From Symbiotaphrina buchneri (Eukaryota; Ascomycota; Symbiotaphrinales; Symbiotaphrinaceae), in the NCBI GenBank assembly GCA_001599915.1, contig BCIG01000013.1, positions 558,001 through 622,000 of the forward strand: DNA of 64,000 nt. Reading direction: 5' to 3'. Both the position numbers and the translations under genes were made by a program. The notes beneath the pieces are model-generated. The model was not told the DNA's origin. It saw only the letters and a list, made by a program, of their open reading frames with translations, and did not search any database. This document shows, piece after piece, positions 33,386-43,707 of the stretch. Positions within the stretch are counted from its first letter, which is position 1; every line of letters begins with the position of its first letter.

Positions 33386-35557
33386 ATGGATTACAGCAAG
33401 CTCAAGGTTGTCGACCTGAAGGCGGAACTCAAGAAGCGTGGGCTGCCTCAGTCGGGTCTGAAACAGGAGCTTGTCGATCGACTTTCAGAGGCTGACGCCG
33501 AAGCTGCCGCCAGCGAGCAAGCCGATGGTCCTGCTGCTACCGAATCCGCCCCAGACGCCGCTGGTGGGACGACTGGAGATGTGGAGGAAGAGAAAGCGGA
33601 AGAGAAAGCTTTGCCCAACGAAGAAGCTATCATTCCTACCGACGTCGCAGAGCCGGCAGACGTTACCGCCAATGGAGATAGAGGTGTCAACGAAGGCGGA
33701 ATAACTGAGGAGCAGCCTTCAAATGGCCATACTGAGCAGGGAGAAGAGTTGGATGTTCCTGCTTTGGCAGCATTGCCCACTACTGAGTCAAAGGAGGATG
33801 CGCCCATGGTGGTTCAGCCGGCGTCGTTCGACGGAACCAAGGATGAGGTGAAAGAGGAGGTGGCTGAGGAGAAGCAGGACTCTACGTCTCTAGAAGTTTC
33901 CATAGATGATACACGGAAGAGGAAGCGTCGGAGTCCTACACCAGACCAGTCTTCGGCCGAAGCGCAGAAAAAGCTTAAGCAGAACGGTGTCCACGTCGAG
34001 CTTTCAGAAGACAATGTTAGAGGGCCTCCTAAGGACACAGAAACATCTGCAGAACAAACAATGGATGTTGACAGGGATATGGAAGCGAAAGTGGATAGTG
34101 GCATTCCGGTCGCTGAAGGGTCGGCGACGAAAGTGATTGCTCAGCCTGGAGGTATGGATACGGAACCCTCTGGGTTGTCAGAACATATGAACGATGGGAC
34201 ACCAGTCAAAGCGGAACCAACTTCCCCGGATGGCACTCCGAGCAAATCGCAAAGGGACGCGCGGTACAGATCCCTGTTTCCTTCTGCTACCGCTGATGCA
34301 CCAATGGATCGGACATCGCCACCTCCAGAGGACACTGCTGCCGAGGTTCCCGCCGCAGTCCATCCTGCCACTCCAAGTCTTTACATCCGGAATTTCATGC
34401 GACCACTGCAGCCCAGCACCCTGAGGTCGCACCTGCTCTCGCTCGCCACTCCTCCAAACTATTCAGCCGACGAAGACCCAGACGCCCTTCTGAAGACTTT
34501 CTTCCTTGACCAGATCCGCACTCATTGTCTCTGCACCTTTGATTCCGTTTCCACCGCATCGCGTGTCAGAAATGCCATCCACGGACGAGTATGGCCTGAC
34601 GAACGTACTCGGAAGCCGCTGTGGGCAGATTTTATCCCAAGGGACAAGGTAGAGGAGTGGATCGAGATCGAACAGTCTTCCAACAGCGGTGCAAGCAGGA
34701 GCAGCAGTAAGCGCTGGGAAGTGGTATACGAGCCTCTGGAAGATGAGGATGGTCCGACTAAGGCTGTTGAAGCGGTCCTCCGGGAGGTGGATCCCCGCTC
34801 TTTAGCGCCTCCCAGTGGCCCTCGAGGGTCCACATCGGAAGTGCCTCCTCCATCTGGCCCACGGTCGTCCTTTCTCGATAGCAGGCGCGACATTCCTCCC
34901 TCGCGCGGTGCTCCTACGGACTTGATATCCTCCGCCAACACTAGTAGCCTCCCGAAAACCTTCGCGAAACCATCCATAACATACGCCCCGGTTTCGCGTG
35001 AACTTGCAAAACAGCGGCTGGAAGCTTTGGATCGTCTGACATCGCGGAAGTTCAAGGAAGCCACAATGGCAGACGAGTTCGTGCGTTTCACCTTCGAGGA
35101 CGGCGGTCGCCTGGTTCGTGGAGCGCCCGATCCGTACCCCTTTGGGCGCGCAGCAGGGTATCGTGGCCCTCCCCGCGGCGGACGCGGTGGGCGAGGCGAC
35201 TACCGCGGGAGAAGGGATTTTGGTCCTCGCGGCACCCGCGGCGGCTTCAGACGAGAACCGAGCTATGAGCGCGGTCTGCCTCCGCCGCCTCCTGGACGCT
35301 CGTATGATTACTACGACGACGCGCCGCCGCGGCGGCCAAGCTACGATGATGCGCCACCGAGGGATCGTGCTAGGAAGAGCAGCTACGATGACGGCCCTCT
35401 AGGAGGAGATTATGGAGGTGGCTTCGGTGGCCGTGGCAGAGGTCGTGGAGGCCGAGGCGGCTATAGGTCGGGTGGAGGCGTTGGCTTTGGACGGGAGGAT
35501 GCCAGACCGAGACTTGATGAAGAATGGCCTAGAGATAGAGGTGGCTGGGCGAGGTAA
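33386..35557 (+). CDS. Acinus-like SAP and RNA-binding protein
   Basis: Single exon, 723 residues from the ATG at 33386, chosen over 33362 because GCGCCATGG is a strong context and the SAP domain starts directly. Residues 1-36 (MDYSKLKVVDLKAELKKRGL) form a SAP domain. A long acidic, disordered stretch with a basic patch (TRKRKRRSP) follows. Around residue 330 an RRM-like fold begins (SLYIRNFMRPLQPSTLRSHL, DQIRTHCLCTFDSVSTASRV, GRVWPDERTRKPLWADFIP) that resembles the divergent RRM of acinus. Near residue 550, LTSRKFKEATMADEFVRF resembles the short RSB motif that binds RNPS1 and SAP18 in the ASAP complex. The C-terminus is RGG-rich. A role in nuclear mRNA processing is inferred; orthology to acinus is likely but not proven. 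Confidence 0.85.
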   Translation: MDYSKLKVVDLKAELKKRGLPQSGLKQELVDRLSEADAEAAASEQADGPAATESAPDAAGGTTGDVEEEKAEEKALPNEEAIIPTDVAEPADVTANGDRGVNEGGITEEQPSNGHTEQGEELDVPALAALPTTESKEDAPMVVQPASFDGTKDEVKEEVAEEKQDSTSLEVSIDDTRKRKRRSPTPDQSSAEAQKKLKQNGVHVELSEDNVRGPPKDTETSAEQTMDVDRDMEAKVDSGIPVAEGSATKVIAQPGGMDTEPSGLSEHMNDGTPVKAEPTSPDGTPSKSQRDARYRSLFPSATADAPMDRTSPPPEDTAAEVPAAVHPATPSLYIRNFMRPLQPSTLRSHLLSLATPPNYSADEDPDALLKTFFLDQIRTHCLCTFDSVSTASRVRNAIHGRVWPDERTRKPLWADFIPRDKVEEWIEIEQSSNSGASRSSSKRWEVVYEPLEDEDGPTKAVEAVLREVDPRSLAPPSGPRGSTSEVPPPSGPRSSFLDSRRDIPPSRGAPTDLISSANTSSLPKTFAKPSITYAPVSRELAKQRLEALDRLTSRKFKEATMADEFVRFTFEDGGRLVRGAPDPYPFGRAAGYRGPPRGGRGGRGDYRGRRDFGPRGTRGGFRREPSYERGLPPPPPGRSYDYYDDAPPRRPSYDDAPPRDRARKSSYDDGPLGGDYGGGFGGRGRGRGGRGGYRSGGGVGFGREDARPRLDEEWPRDRGGWAR

Positions 35558-36156
35558 GAGTCGGGTCGACAAGACGACTGGACAAGTGCCTAGACCGCCA
35601 CCAGGGTCGTTCAGGATGTCGAAGAGGGAATCAGTCGCTGGCCATGCCAGATTCGGCGCTGTGTGATATTTCCCTACAGCATCCCATTGGATAGCCGGGA
35701 AGGATGTAGGATATCCATGTACGCATGGCAGACATGTAAAAGGCTACAAAGTGGAGTTAGATCTATTGAGACTATGGAATTTCCATAATAGCTGTCATAT
35801 ATACCGGCGCCGGATGATGTAGTCTCAATGTCCCTCCCATATTGCTTGCCCTCTGACTGTTGTCGACGATTCAAAAATTTCAAGTTATCCGCAGTATTCG
35901 GAGAGATAGGCCATAAGCTAGGTGCATAAGATTTCGGACACTGTTGGGAGTAGGCTTTGAACTATCTACTACCTTACGTCGGCATATCATAACACATTCA
36001 GAACCCGAGCAAAGCTGTCCAGCAGGCATGTAACAACCCAGCACCGAAACACCCATGCCCCATGCATTGCAATCATGTCTTCAATCGTTCAGAAGGCCTT
36101 TCCAAATCATCAACAAATCGACTAAGAATCAAGAACGAACCCCATGGCCTCTGACC
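35558..36156. other. Convergent 3' intergenic region
   Basis: 3' flanks of the acinus-like gene and the Ost-alpha/TMEM184 gene. No feature supported. Confidence 0.55.
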
Positions 36157-38100
36157 TCATATGAACCCTCCCTCTCCGCGTCCGGGCGAACGCCCATACT
36201 GCTGCCTCCCACCGCCGCCCAAGTCCCCTTCTGCCGCGGTTGGTAACGGCGCCGGTCTGGTCAGGCTGTCCTCGTCGCCCCGGCTCCACTCCTGCTCATC
36301 TTCTCTGTACGGAGACGGGTCCCGGAAAGGGCGAGCGTGCGAGAACTGATCTCGGCCAGGGGTCATGCGGCCCATATCACCTGCTTCCGGGCGTGGACTA
36401 GGAGCCAGGTAGCCGAGATGCGGTGTTTGCGAATTGGAATAGGGTACTGCGTAGCCCGTTTGGCCCTGAGCGTGGACAAGGGGCTGACTATCGTCGTCGG
36501 TACCGCCTGGTAAGGGCTGATAGCGCTTTTGCCGAGCTGCGGTCCCTGGAAGAGAGAAGGAAGTGGTGCCGTCGCCCGGACGGGAGGCGAAGTGAGAAGG
36601 AGACGCAGAGTCGGCCGGATCAAGAGGGAATGCTGGTTCCTGCATTTTGTATGCTGTAGGTTGGTCGAACTCCGCACTAGCTCCGGCCGCGTTGTTCTTG
36701 TAGCTCGAATCCTCGAACCGGCGCTTGCGGCCAACAAACAGCCACCTGAAGCTGCGTCCTACAGCCTTGACGATGTCCCACGGGTTGAAAGCATCGATTA
36801 TTGCCTTGATCCCTAGGAAACCGCCCTTATATTCGGGTTTACCCTCACTGAAGGTTTCACCATGGTATGCGCCTGGGACAGACAAGTCGGTGTGAGTGTA
36901 CGGTTTGCTGGGGAAAGCAAACAGGTGCATCACACTGAAGATGGCCATTTCTACGCAGAGGCACACGGCCGGAATACCAACCGTGATATCAGGCGGGTTA
37001 ATCTTGTCTGAAGACTTGATGACGCCCGTGCTAGTAAGAAAAGAAATAAGGAGCTAAATCATGTTAGTATCCAATTCTTTTTGATCGTATGGGGGCGGTA
37101 GAACGGGATGTCATGCTCACAGTTTGCCAGAAAGAGAAAAAGATGACGAGCTTGATGCAGAGGATCTTGAGAAATGGTTTGTGCTGAGCTATTTCGTGTC
37201 TCAATTGGTAATAAAATTGGATCAAGCCATACATAGCGACGGTAACTGAGGCAGCTTCGAACACCATGACCTATCAAGAGTCAGCGCCACGGTGGAGGGA
37301 AAAGATCTGTTTCAAACTTACCCATACGTGAGCAAAGGCAGGGTTGATAGATGACTCGCAATATCTTCCATTGACCTGAGTTATCACGGCCACGACCGTG
37401 AAGAAGACTCGGATGAAGCAGTACTGATATACGCAAACGAACATGATCTGCCCTTTCGTCAGCATTATCCAGGGGCTATTGAACTGCATACGTCCACCCA
37501 CATTGAACCAAGTCAGACCACTCCTAGGTATCCTAAGCCAACCACTTTCCGTGCCACCCGACCACCGTTGAAACCAATTTAATGGCAATATCCAGTTCTT
37601 GGGCGTCAAAAGGCGGAAATATTCTTTCTGTGAATGTATATCCGGGGCTATGTAGCTGCACAGCAAGGTAAAGAAGCTGGAGAGTGCGATGGCTTCATAG
37701 CAGTCTCGTAGGACTTGATAGTAGATCGTATGACGGTAGTAGTAGAAGGAAAGGAAGGAGACCAGCGCATAGACTGGGATCATGAACAGTATCCGGATGA
37801 TGCTACCCAGCGTTAGTTGTGTTTACAGGCTTTGTCCTTGGCTTCATAGTGTCTACTGACTGTTTCTGTTCCCAAGGTCTGGAATAACGTCGCGCATGCT
37901 GAAAGATCAAGAACTCTGACAGGCATATCGCGAAGAGAGAAAAGGCAGCTGCGACGATGAGAAACAATGTGTGGAAGGTCATATGCCCCACCAGGGGTTG
38001 TTCGGAAACTGAGAATTATTGTCAGCTCAGGGATCGCGCTTTCCGCTCAGCGTCACGACTTACTCGTTTCATCCTCGAGAGTGGTATTGCAGACAGGCAT
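36157..38100 (-). CDS. Ost-alpha / TMEM184 (DUF300) family membrane protein
   Basis: Multi-pass membrane protein of the DUF300 family. Minus-strand exons 38100-38064, 38008-37861, 37802-37502, 37447-37322, 37270-37121, 37053-36157; 552 residues. About seven hydrophobic helices are visible: HTLFLIVAAAFSLFAICLSE, IIRILFMIPVYALVSFLSFY, EAIALSSFFTLLCSYIAP, IMFVCVYQYCFIRVFFTVVA, FEAASVTVAMYGLIQFYYQL, IKLVIFFSFWQTLLISFL and VCLCVEMAIFSVMHLFAF. The family signatures SFFTLLCSYI, RYCESSINPAFAHVW and FWQT are present. The C-terminal 200 residues are hydrophilic, Pro/Ser/Arg-rich and probably cytoplasmic. Animal relatives transport organic solutes; the fungal role is unknown. The intron at 37501-37448 is 54 nt with no stop. 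Confidence 0.9.
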
Positions 38101-39204
38101 GATGTCGTTGGCTTCGACGCAGAGTGGCCTCTTGGAAGGCTCAAGTCGGAAGCTTCAAATTGACCGTCGCGGTGAAAGTCCGCTTGGAAAGGGTGAACCC
38201 CTTGCAATTCCCCGGCTCCTCCTGATCGTGCAGGACGCTGTATCAAGTCTCTTGGCAAATATATCTTTCGCCTTTTTATTGTCCGCGTTGGTCCAATATC
38301 GTCCAAAGCGCTTCGCATGCTATGGGCGCAACGCCCTTTGTTCAGCTGCAGCTGTATCTCTGGAATTCGTGGGGTCGGCGCAACGCGTCAAAGTACCCCC
38401 TTAAGCTAGCGCTCTGCGTAGACCAGCAGCAAATATTCAAGCTTGTCCTTGGTGCTTCGGTGCTATGAACGGAGCTTTGGCCCATGCAAATAATGGATGT
38501 GCGTCCTTTATCTTAGATTGTAGAGTTCCTGGTGAAGGTTGGAAAGCGGTGTATAAAAGTAGAAGCAGAGCGCAGCCTTTGTGTTTCAGTCACTGTTGGC
38601 TGGTTGGCCTGACACGGTTGAACGCGGGTGGCTCTGTGCTCGTGAAAGTGGATTTGGTACCTGAATGTACGGTACTTTCACAAGCTTGGCCAAACTTAAG
38701 GGACCCCGTGGACTGACTTAAAACCGGAACACACCAATCAGTGCGACATGGTTTGGCGGGAGTGATTTGCACACGTCAGCTAAAGTAAGAGGTTTGTGCT
38801 AAGCCTCCATTTACCGGTATTTACTGCACAGCCTCAGCCTTGCCAAACGTTCCGCTCCAGGTAACCTCCGCACATGCACTCATTCGCAACCTGGACAAAG
38901 GTGAATAATGTGACAACTTCAACTTACCACAGCAAACTTACCGTGATTAACTGAAAGTTAATATATCTCTACTGACTTGGTAGCGCCCCAGTTAGTTAGA
39001 GACCCTAATGTACTTGTCAACTACTTCGTACTGTGATTCCTCAATATCACTTCTACGCCCTAATAGGGTGAAACAATCATAACAATCATGGAAATAATAA
39101 AGCTACGGGCGGAACAATTAGTGATGATGATTTTCGATCTTTCTTTGATATTGTTTCGCAACTATCAGATGCTATCTCGCCTTGTATCTTCTCGTGCGCC
39201 TTTT
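38101..39204. other. Intergenic region, 1.1 kb
   Basis: Promoter of the Ost-alpha/TMEM184 gene on the left and 3' flank of the cysteine-rich orphan on the right. Base composition becomes more AT-rich from about 38890. No gene supported. Confidence 0.5.
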
Positions 39205-40215
39205 CTAGATCATCTCGTACTCCTCGAGAGTACTCTCATCTGCCATTGTTTCTTCTTCTTCTTCTTCTTCCTCTGTGGCTGCATACCATTTTCTGTCAGC
39301 ATTAGTTGTGGGCTCAACGAGGACTGTGTGTGAGCAGACCATACACCACATTGCACGCTTCTTTCCTTCAGGAATCGGTTTCCAGCAGCGGCACAAAATA
39401 TCCCCCTGCCAGGACCATGGTACGGACTGGTCTCCGTTTCTCTGTGATTCTGCCAGTTGCATCATCATCCAATCTAGACGGGATTTGGCCAGGCCTTGCA
39501 TCTTTTGAAGGGCCCTGTCAACTGCAGCAGGACATAATTGGCGGCGGTCGAATTCTTCCACGCACTTACATGAGGTAACCTCCTGAGGAAATCGTCGGAT
39601 ATTTCCCTCGCAATTGTCGCATAGTGGGTTGAGCCACAAAGTCCTCTGTGGATCTTTGAGTGCTGTGTAATCCCATCGCGCTCCTTTGGCAGTCCTAGTG
39701 CAGTCAGTGCAGACCTTGAGCCAGTAATCATGCTTACCCTCCTTGAAGCATAGTGCATCCTGGCAATAGCCCACTGGTGCCGTTTCACGCTGCTCCCAGC
39801 TGGACCATGGAGGGATTCGGTCATGACGAGGTGCTTGACAACCATCCTCCGTATTATCCATGAATTCGGAATATGTATCGATAACCCTCCTGGTAACAGA
39901 CGGGCTTGCATCCGAAGAGTCCCCTGAAGGAATTGCATCGATCAACAATTTAGCCTTGGACAATTTGGCAATGGCAGGCTCAGTGATAGGCTGCCTTGCA
40001 ATGAATGATGTTGCATCAGAAGACTTTGAGATAAGTGCTTTCCCGATGGACGAATTGACGACCTGCGATCTTGCTTTAAGTGACTGCTTCCGCAAAGATC
40101 TGTAGAGATCTTTGCCTTGCTGCAACCGTGGATTGGCTTCTTCGGGAGGACCTGCACTTGTAGGTGACTTGTTGGGGCTGTTGAGAAGCAATCTGGTATC
40201 GTCCGGCGATTCCAT
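39205..40215 (-). CDS. Cysteine-rich protein of unknown function
   Basis: Single exon, 336 residues, complete with ATG and stop. I do not recognise a family. The first 130 residues are Ser/Lys-rich and probably disordered. The C-terminal 200 residues carry regularly spaced cysteine pairs: CTDC, CDNC, CKC, CRC and CMVC (with further single Cys), set among Trp residues (YWLKVCTDC, RTLWLNPLCDNC, VPWSWQGDILCRCW, RAMWCMVCSHTV), which looks like two or more zinc-binding ribbons. A run of Glu near the end comes from a (TTC)n/(GAA)n microsatellite at about 39247-39269. No signal peptide is visible, so an intracellular or nuclear role is more likely than secretion. Flanking DNA is more AT-rich than the rest of the window. 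A lineage-specific gene is plausible. Confidence 0.7.
   Translation of the reverse strand: MESPDDTRLLLNSPNKSPTSAGPPEEANPRLQQGKDLYRSLRKQSLKARSQVVNSSIGKALISKSSDATSFIARQPITEPAIAKLSKAKLLIDAIPSGDSSDASPSVTRRVIDTYSEFMDNTEDGCQAPRHDRIPPWSSWEQRETAPVGYCQDALCFKEGKHDYWLKVCTDCTRTAKGARWDYTALKDPQRTLWLNPLCDNCEGNIRRFPQEVTSCKCVEEFDRRQLCPAAVDRALQKMQGLAKSRLDWMMMQLAESQRNGDQSVPWSWQGDILCRCWKPIPEGKKRAMWCMVCSHTVLVEPTTNADRKWYAATEEEEEEEETMADESTLEEYEMI
39247..39269. repeat. (TTC)n microsatellite inside the orphan gene
   Basis: Short trinucleotide run that encodes a stretch of Glu on the minus strand. Such runs vary in length among isolates. Confidence 0.85.
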
Positions 40216-40947
40216 CGCTTTTATGGTAAGGCTTTACCAGAGATAGGTAGTTGGAGTGAAATAATTGACAATTGCTCGTTCCTGATTTCTTGTTTAATGA
40301 AGTGGTCTCTCAATTCGAGGTGCCTTTATACGTCCTCGTCTTTTTGTACGAGCATTGTCTATTGTCTTGTCCATTGTCTTGTCTATTGCTTGTTCAAAAT
40401 AGTGAAAGACCTACTAATTAAATCTTGACAAAGCCCAGGCAATAGCCTTAAACGCAGTCTTCAGCCACTTGGAATCGCATAAGATGGAGTACATGTATGA
40501 GTATTTTACTTGATCTAGGGCATATGGAAGAGTTTATAGATGTAAGACGCACTGTTATGAGAATGAGGAACCTAAGGTAGGGCAGGATCGATTGCGTTTG
40601 TGGACAGAATATTGCACTGAAACTGTCTAAAGAAAATATTGCGGTATCTGGTGACCTAGAAAACTGCCCATTGCCAGGACCTTTACCCAGGAACATATTG
40701 GACAGGACATCAATATGAAAGGACCAAAGTCCCTTGGGAATTAAAGTCCGGAATCTCCCCAAGCCTGTGGAGTATTGATTTACTGTGGAAGCACTTGTAG
40801 TATCGTCGACCGCGGTGCACGGCCAGGGTTATGAATTTAAAGGTTGGTCGTTGTCAAACAAAGCAAACACCGATAACTGGACCGGAGCTCCGTGGGCATC
40901 ACTTCTCATCCTCCCCGCAACCAGCAGACCAACAACATCAGCGCACG
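40216..40947. other. Divergent intergenic region
   Basis: Promoters of the orphan gene (minus) and the COP9 subunit 6 gene (plus). It contains the small imperfect repeat at 40353-40389. An in-frame extension of the COP9 gene to 40831 exists but its composition is not protein-like. Confidence 0.5.
40353..40389. repeat. Imperfect tandem repeat, unit about 12 nt
   Basis: Roughly three copies of YATTGTCTTGTC in the promoter region of the orphan gene. No function inferred. Confidence 0.6.
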
Positions 40948-42479
40948 ATGACACAACCTGAGCATAACCCGCTCCTCTCGGCACACAAGGCATCTGATAG
41001 CGGCCTGCAAGTCCAGCTTCACCCCCTTGTGCTCCTTACTATATTGGACTATGTTACCAGACACACGCTCCGGCGACAGCAAAGCCCTATCGTCGGCGCG
41101 CTGCTAGGCCAGCAGATTGGTAGAGATGTCAGCTTGGAGGTTGCTTTTGAAGCACGAGTGCTTGAGAGGGATGGAACAGTCGTGCTGGATGAGCAGTGGT
41201 TCGTGGACAGATTACAGCAATGTTAGTAAAATCCCGAACTCCCTCTTAGCAACTGGACCTCCAGCTGGCAAAGGACAAATCAAGCTAACGTATTCAAAAA
41301 GACAAGGACGTGTACAAGGAGCCGCCATTAGAGTTGGTGGGGTGGTTCTCCCTGGCTCCAACTTCAGGCCCTCAAGCCCATCACTTGCCAATACACCGAT
41401 ACATACAAACATACAACGAATCCGCCGTCCTCCTCACATTTCACCCTTCCCTCGTTGCGGAGGAAGCTACCTCCGGTGGCAAGCTACCAATTACGATTTA
41501 TGAGACTGTCTATGAGGCGGAAGAGCAAGGAGGAGCCGGGGCGCCAGCGGATGGGGATGGTGACAAGGCCATGCAAGTCGATGGGGACACACCACAGTTG
41601 AAGCTCCGTCTGAGGGAGCTGCCATACTCAATTGAAACTGGTGAGGCAGAGATGATAAGCGTGGACTTTGTGGCAAGAGGTGGTGGAAATGCTACGGCAG
41701 TGGATGAGAGGGCTGCGGGTGGTCTCGCATCGGAAAGCACTGCAGGTGCGAGATCAGCGAAGGGCAAAGGCAAGGGCAAAGAGACGGGACAAGTAAACGG
41801 AAAGGAAGACATTGCTACGCTCAATCCGGAAGACGAGGAGATGATTGCATCCCTGACAGCCAAGGCTAACGCGGTGAAGATGCTTCACTCGCGACTCCAA
41901 CTGATTCGAACCTATCTCACGAGCCTGCCACCATCCTATCTAAACTCGTCATCGACACAGCCCGCAGATTCGAGTCAACAGGCCGAAGTCGATCATACCA
42001 TACTCCGTTCAATCCAAGCGCTTCTCAACCGCCTTCCACTGCTCATCCCTGCAGATAACGCTGCATTCGAGAAAGAGAAAATGGCTCAGGCCAATGATGT
42101 CTCCCTCGTCAACCTAATCGGAAGTCTGACCAGCAGTATCAAGGACGCCAAAGAGGTGGGGAGGAAGTTCGACGTAAGTCTTCACGACTCTTTTGTGCTG
42201 CCCATTCGCCCCATTTTACTGATCGCGGAATGCTGACTGTCCATGCAATAGGTCGTTGAGAAGGCACGGCAATCGTTACGTCAAGCAACCTCGATGGGGA
42301 ACGCTATGGCCGGTGGTGGCGGAGGAGCTGGAGGAGGAGGCACGGGATACGGGGGGTTTATCCAGCCAGAAACGGGGTTTCTCGGGTTCGGCGGCGCTGC
42401 GGATGGTTCAGATTCTTCCGCAAGTCCTGGGGTTGAAACGTTCGGGATGCCTTCAAGAGGCGGCTACATGGACGGATAA
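40948..42479 (+). CDS. csnF: COP9 signalosome subunit 6
   Basis: Non-catalytic MPN-domain subunit of the COP9 signalosome, which removes Nedd8 from cullins. Exons 40948-41221, 41302-42173, 42252-42479; 457 residues. MPN core: VQLHPLVLLTILDYVTRH, QSPIVGALLGQQ, VSLEVAFEARV, QQYKDVYKEPPLELVGWFSL, PIHRYIQTYNESAVLLTFHP. The JAMM His-x-His and Asp are not present in the expected place, as in other CSN6 proteins, so it should be structural and should pair with CSN5. An insert rich in Gly, Ala and Lys (about 160-200) separates the MPN from the C-terminal helices (ANAVKMLHSRLQLIRTYLTSL). The extreme C-terminus is Gly-rich. eIF3f is the nearest alternative, but the motif set fits CSN6 better. Confidence 0.88.
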
Positions 42480-43317
42480 AGGGCCGCCGTGGATGCAAGC
42501 CTGGCTTGTCTGAATATGGGCGCATAAACGTCTTGCCTATTTAGAGCTGATATTAACACCCAGTTTGCACGGGGTCAGTCTCGGAGTATGGGTGGGAAAG
42601 CATTGGAAGCGGGCGTTAAAACTTCGAAGAATTCCAGGAGAATGGACGTCCTTCTAGTGAAAGAATAAATGAAAGAAACAGGCTGATAAATGACACATTG
42701 TGAATGTGACACTGGTGTTTTAATTCGTCTTCGCTCTCTGCTAGGGATAACATAATCTTTGTTAGAAGACATAAGGTATGCATGCCATAAGGTAGCAACG
42801 TGCAATCAGGTCGAGAGGTGGAAGATACCGTATCTAACTCATGCCAAGACTGTTCTCAGGGTCTGGAAGCATATCGTACTCTTATCTGTGGGTACGGGTA
42901 CAAAGGCGAAGCTGCAAGAGGCAAGCAAACTGAAAATTGTCCCTGTATTGCATCATCGCTTTCAGTTCCTGCAAATAATAAACGGGTCTGCCGTACACAT
43001 GGCCTAAAGCGCGTCTTGAATCCACATTATCCATGTCACTGTCAAAACCAGTCGAGATAAGCTTGAGATTCGAGAAGGGTCGTCTGCTCAGCGGTGTAGA
43101 AGACCGAGGCACGCTAAAGGGTTACTTCGTACCTTAGCTTTCTTGCGTAAGGCCATTACCACATTTTCTGAGGTACTTTGTACCTTTTTATTGACACACC
43201 GACACCTTTCACTCTTCAAAATCTCTTTCCCTCCTGCATGATATTTTCCCCGCCACAACGCTGTCCTTTTATCCACACATAGAACCAGTTCTACGTGCGA
43301 GAGGCACAACCGCGCGC
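42480..43317. promoter_or_regulatory. Intergenic region with arg2/CPA1 promoter
   Basis: 3' flank of the COP9 gene, then promoter and start of the transcribed leader of the arginine gene. I did not find an unambiguous general-control (TGACTCA) site close to the leader; a TGACTCAG lies at 43603-43610 but is inside the second leader intron. Confidence 0.45.
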
Positions 43318-43648
43318 ATGCGTACTTCGCAGACCATCTTCACATCCCAGGTAAGCTTTCGAACAGTGTTTCCTTATGCAATTGCTTTGACTACTCCCGT
43401 CCGTTTCCTTATCTCTGGCTTCGGGTGTACCCGCTCCAGCCGTGACATCGACGTGATGTGATTTCAGTCATAGCAAGGGCGTGTCATGATCTTCTGCAAA
43501 CCGACTCTTCTCTACAAGGCATCCGTTACTAACTATGCATTATAGGATTATATTTCAGGTATTTACACCTCAATGCCTCAAAGTTGGCAAGTGCGGGGTC
43601 ACTGACTCAGAATCTGCAGACCACTTGTGGAAGGCCTCAGTGAATTAA
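43318..43648 (+). CDS. Arginine attenuator peptide uORF, split by two introns
   Basis: Upstream ORF of the arginine-specific carbamoyl-phosphate synthetase gene. Exons 43318-43350, 43546-43558 (13 nt) and 43620-43648 join in frame to a 24-codon peptide. It starts MRTSQTI and continues FTSQDYISDHLWKA, the conserved core of the fungal arginine attenuator peptide (Neurospora arg-2 and yeast CPA1 share xTSQDYxSDHLW), then SVN and stop. In the family the nascent peptide stalls the ribosome at its stop codon when arginine is high and so cuts translation of the main ORF and triggers mRNA decay. Asp12 and Trp19, needed for stalling in studied homologues, are present. The stop lies 59 nt before the main ATG. 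All splice sites are GT-AG (GTAAGC/TATAG and GTATTT/CTGCAG). Confidence 0.9.
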
Positions 43649-43707
43649 CAAGCCTTCTACCCAATCCGACATCTTCCTTCCTTTTTACGATTTTATAAAC
43701 ATACGAT

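Noticed and set aside
40831-40947. N-terminal extension of COP9 subunit 6
   Set aside because: The extra 39 codons in frame upstream are not like any CSN6 N-terminus; the ATG at 40948 leads directly to the usual start.
43603-43610. TGACTCAG as a general amino-acid control (Gcn4/CpcA) site for CPA1
   Set aside because: It lies inside the second leader intron, downstream of the predicted transcription start, so a promoter role is unlikely although not excluded.
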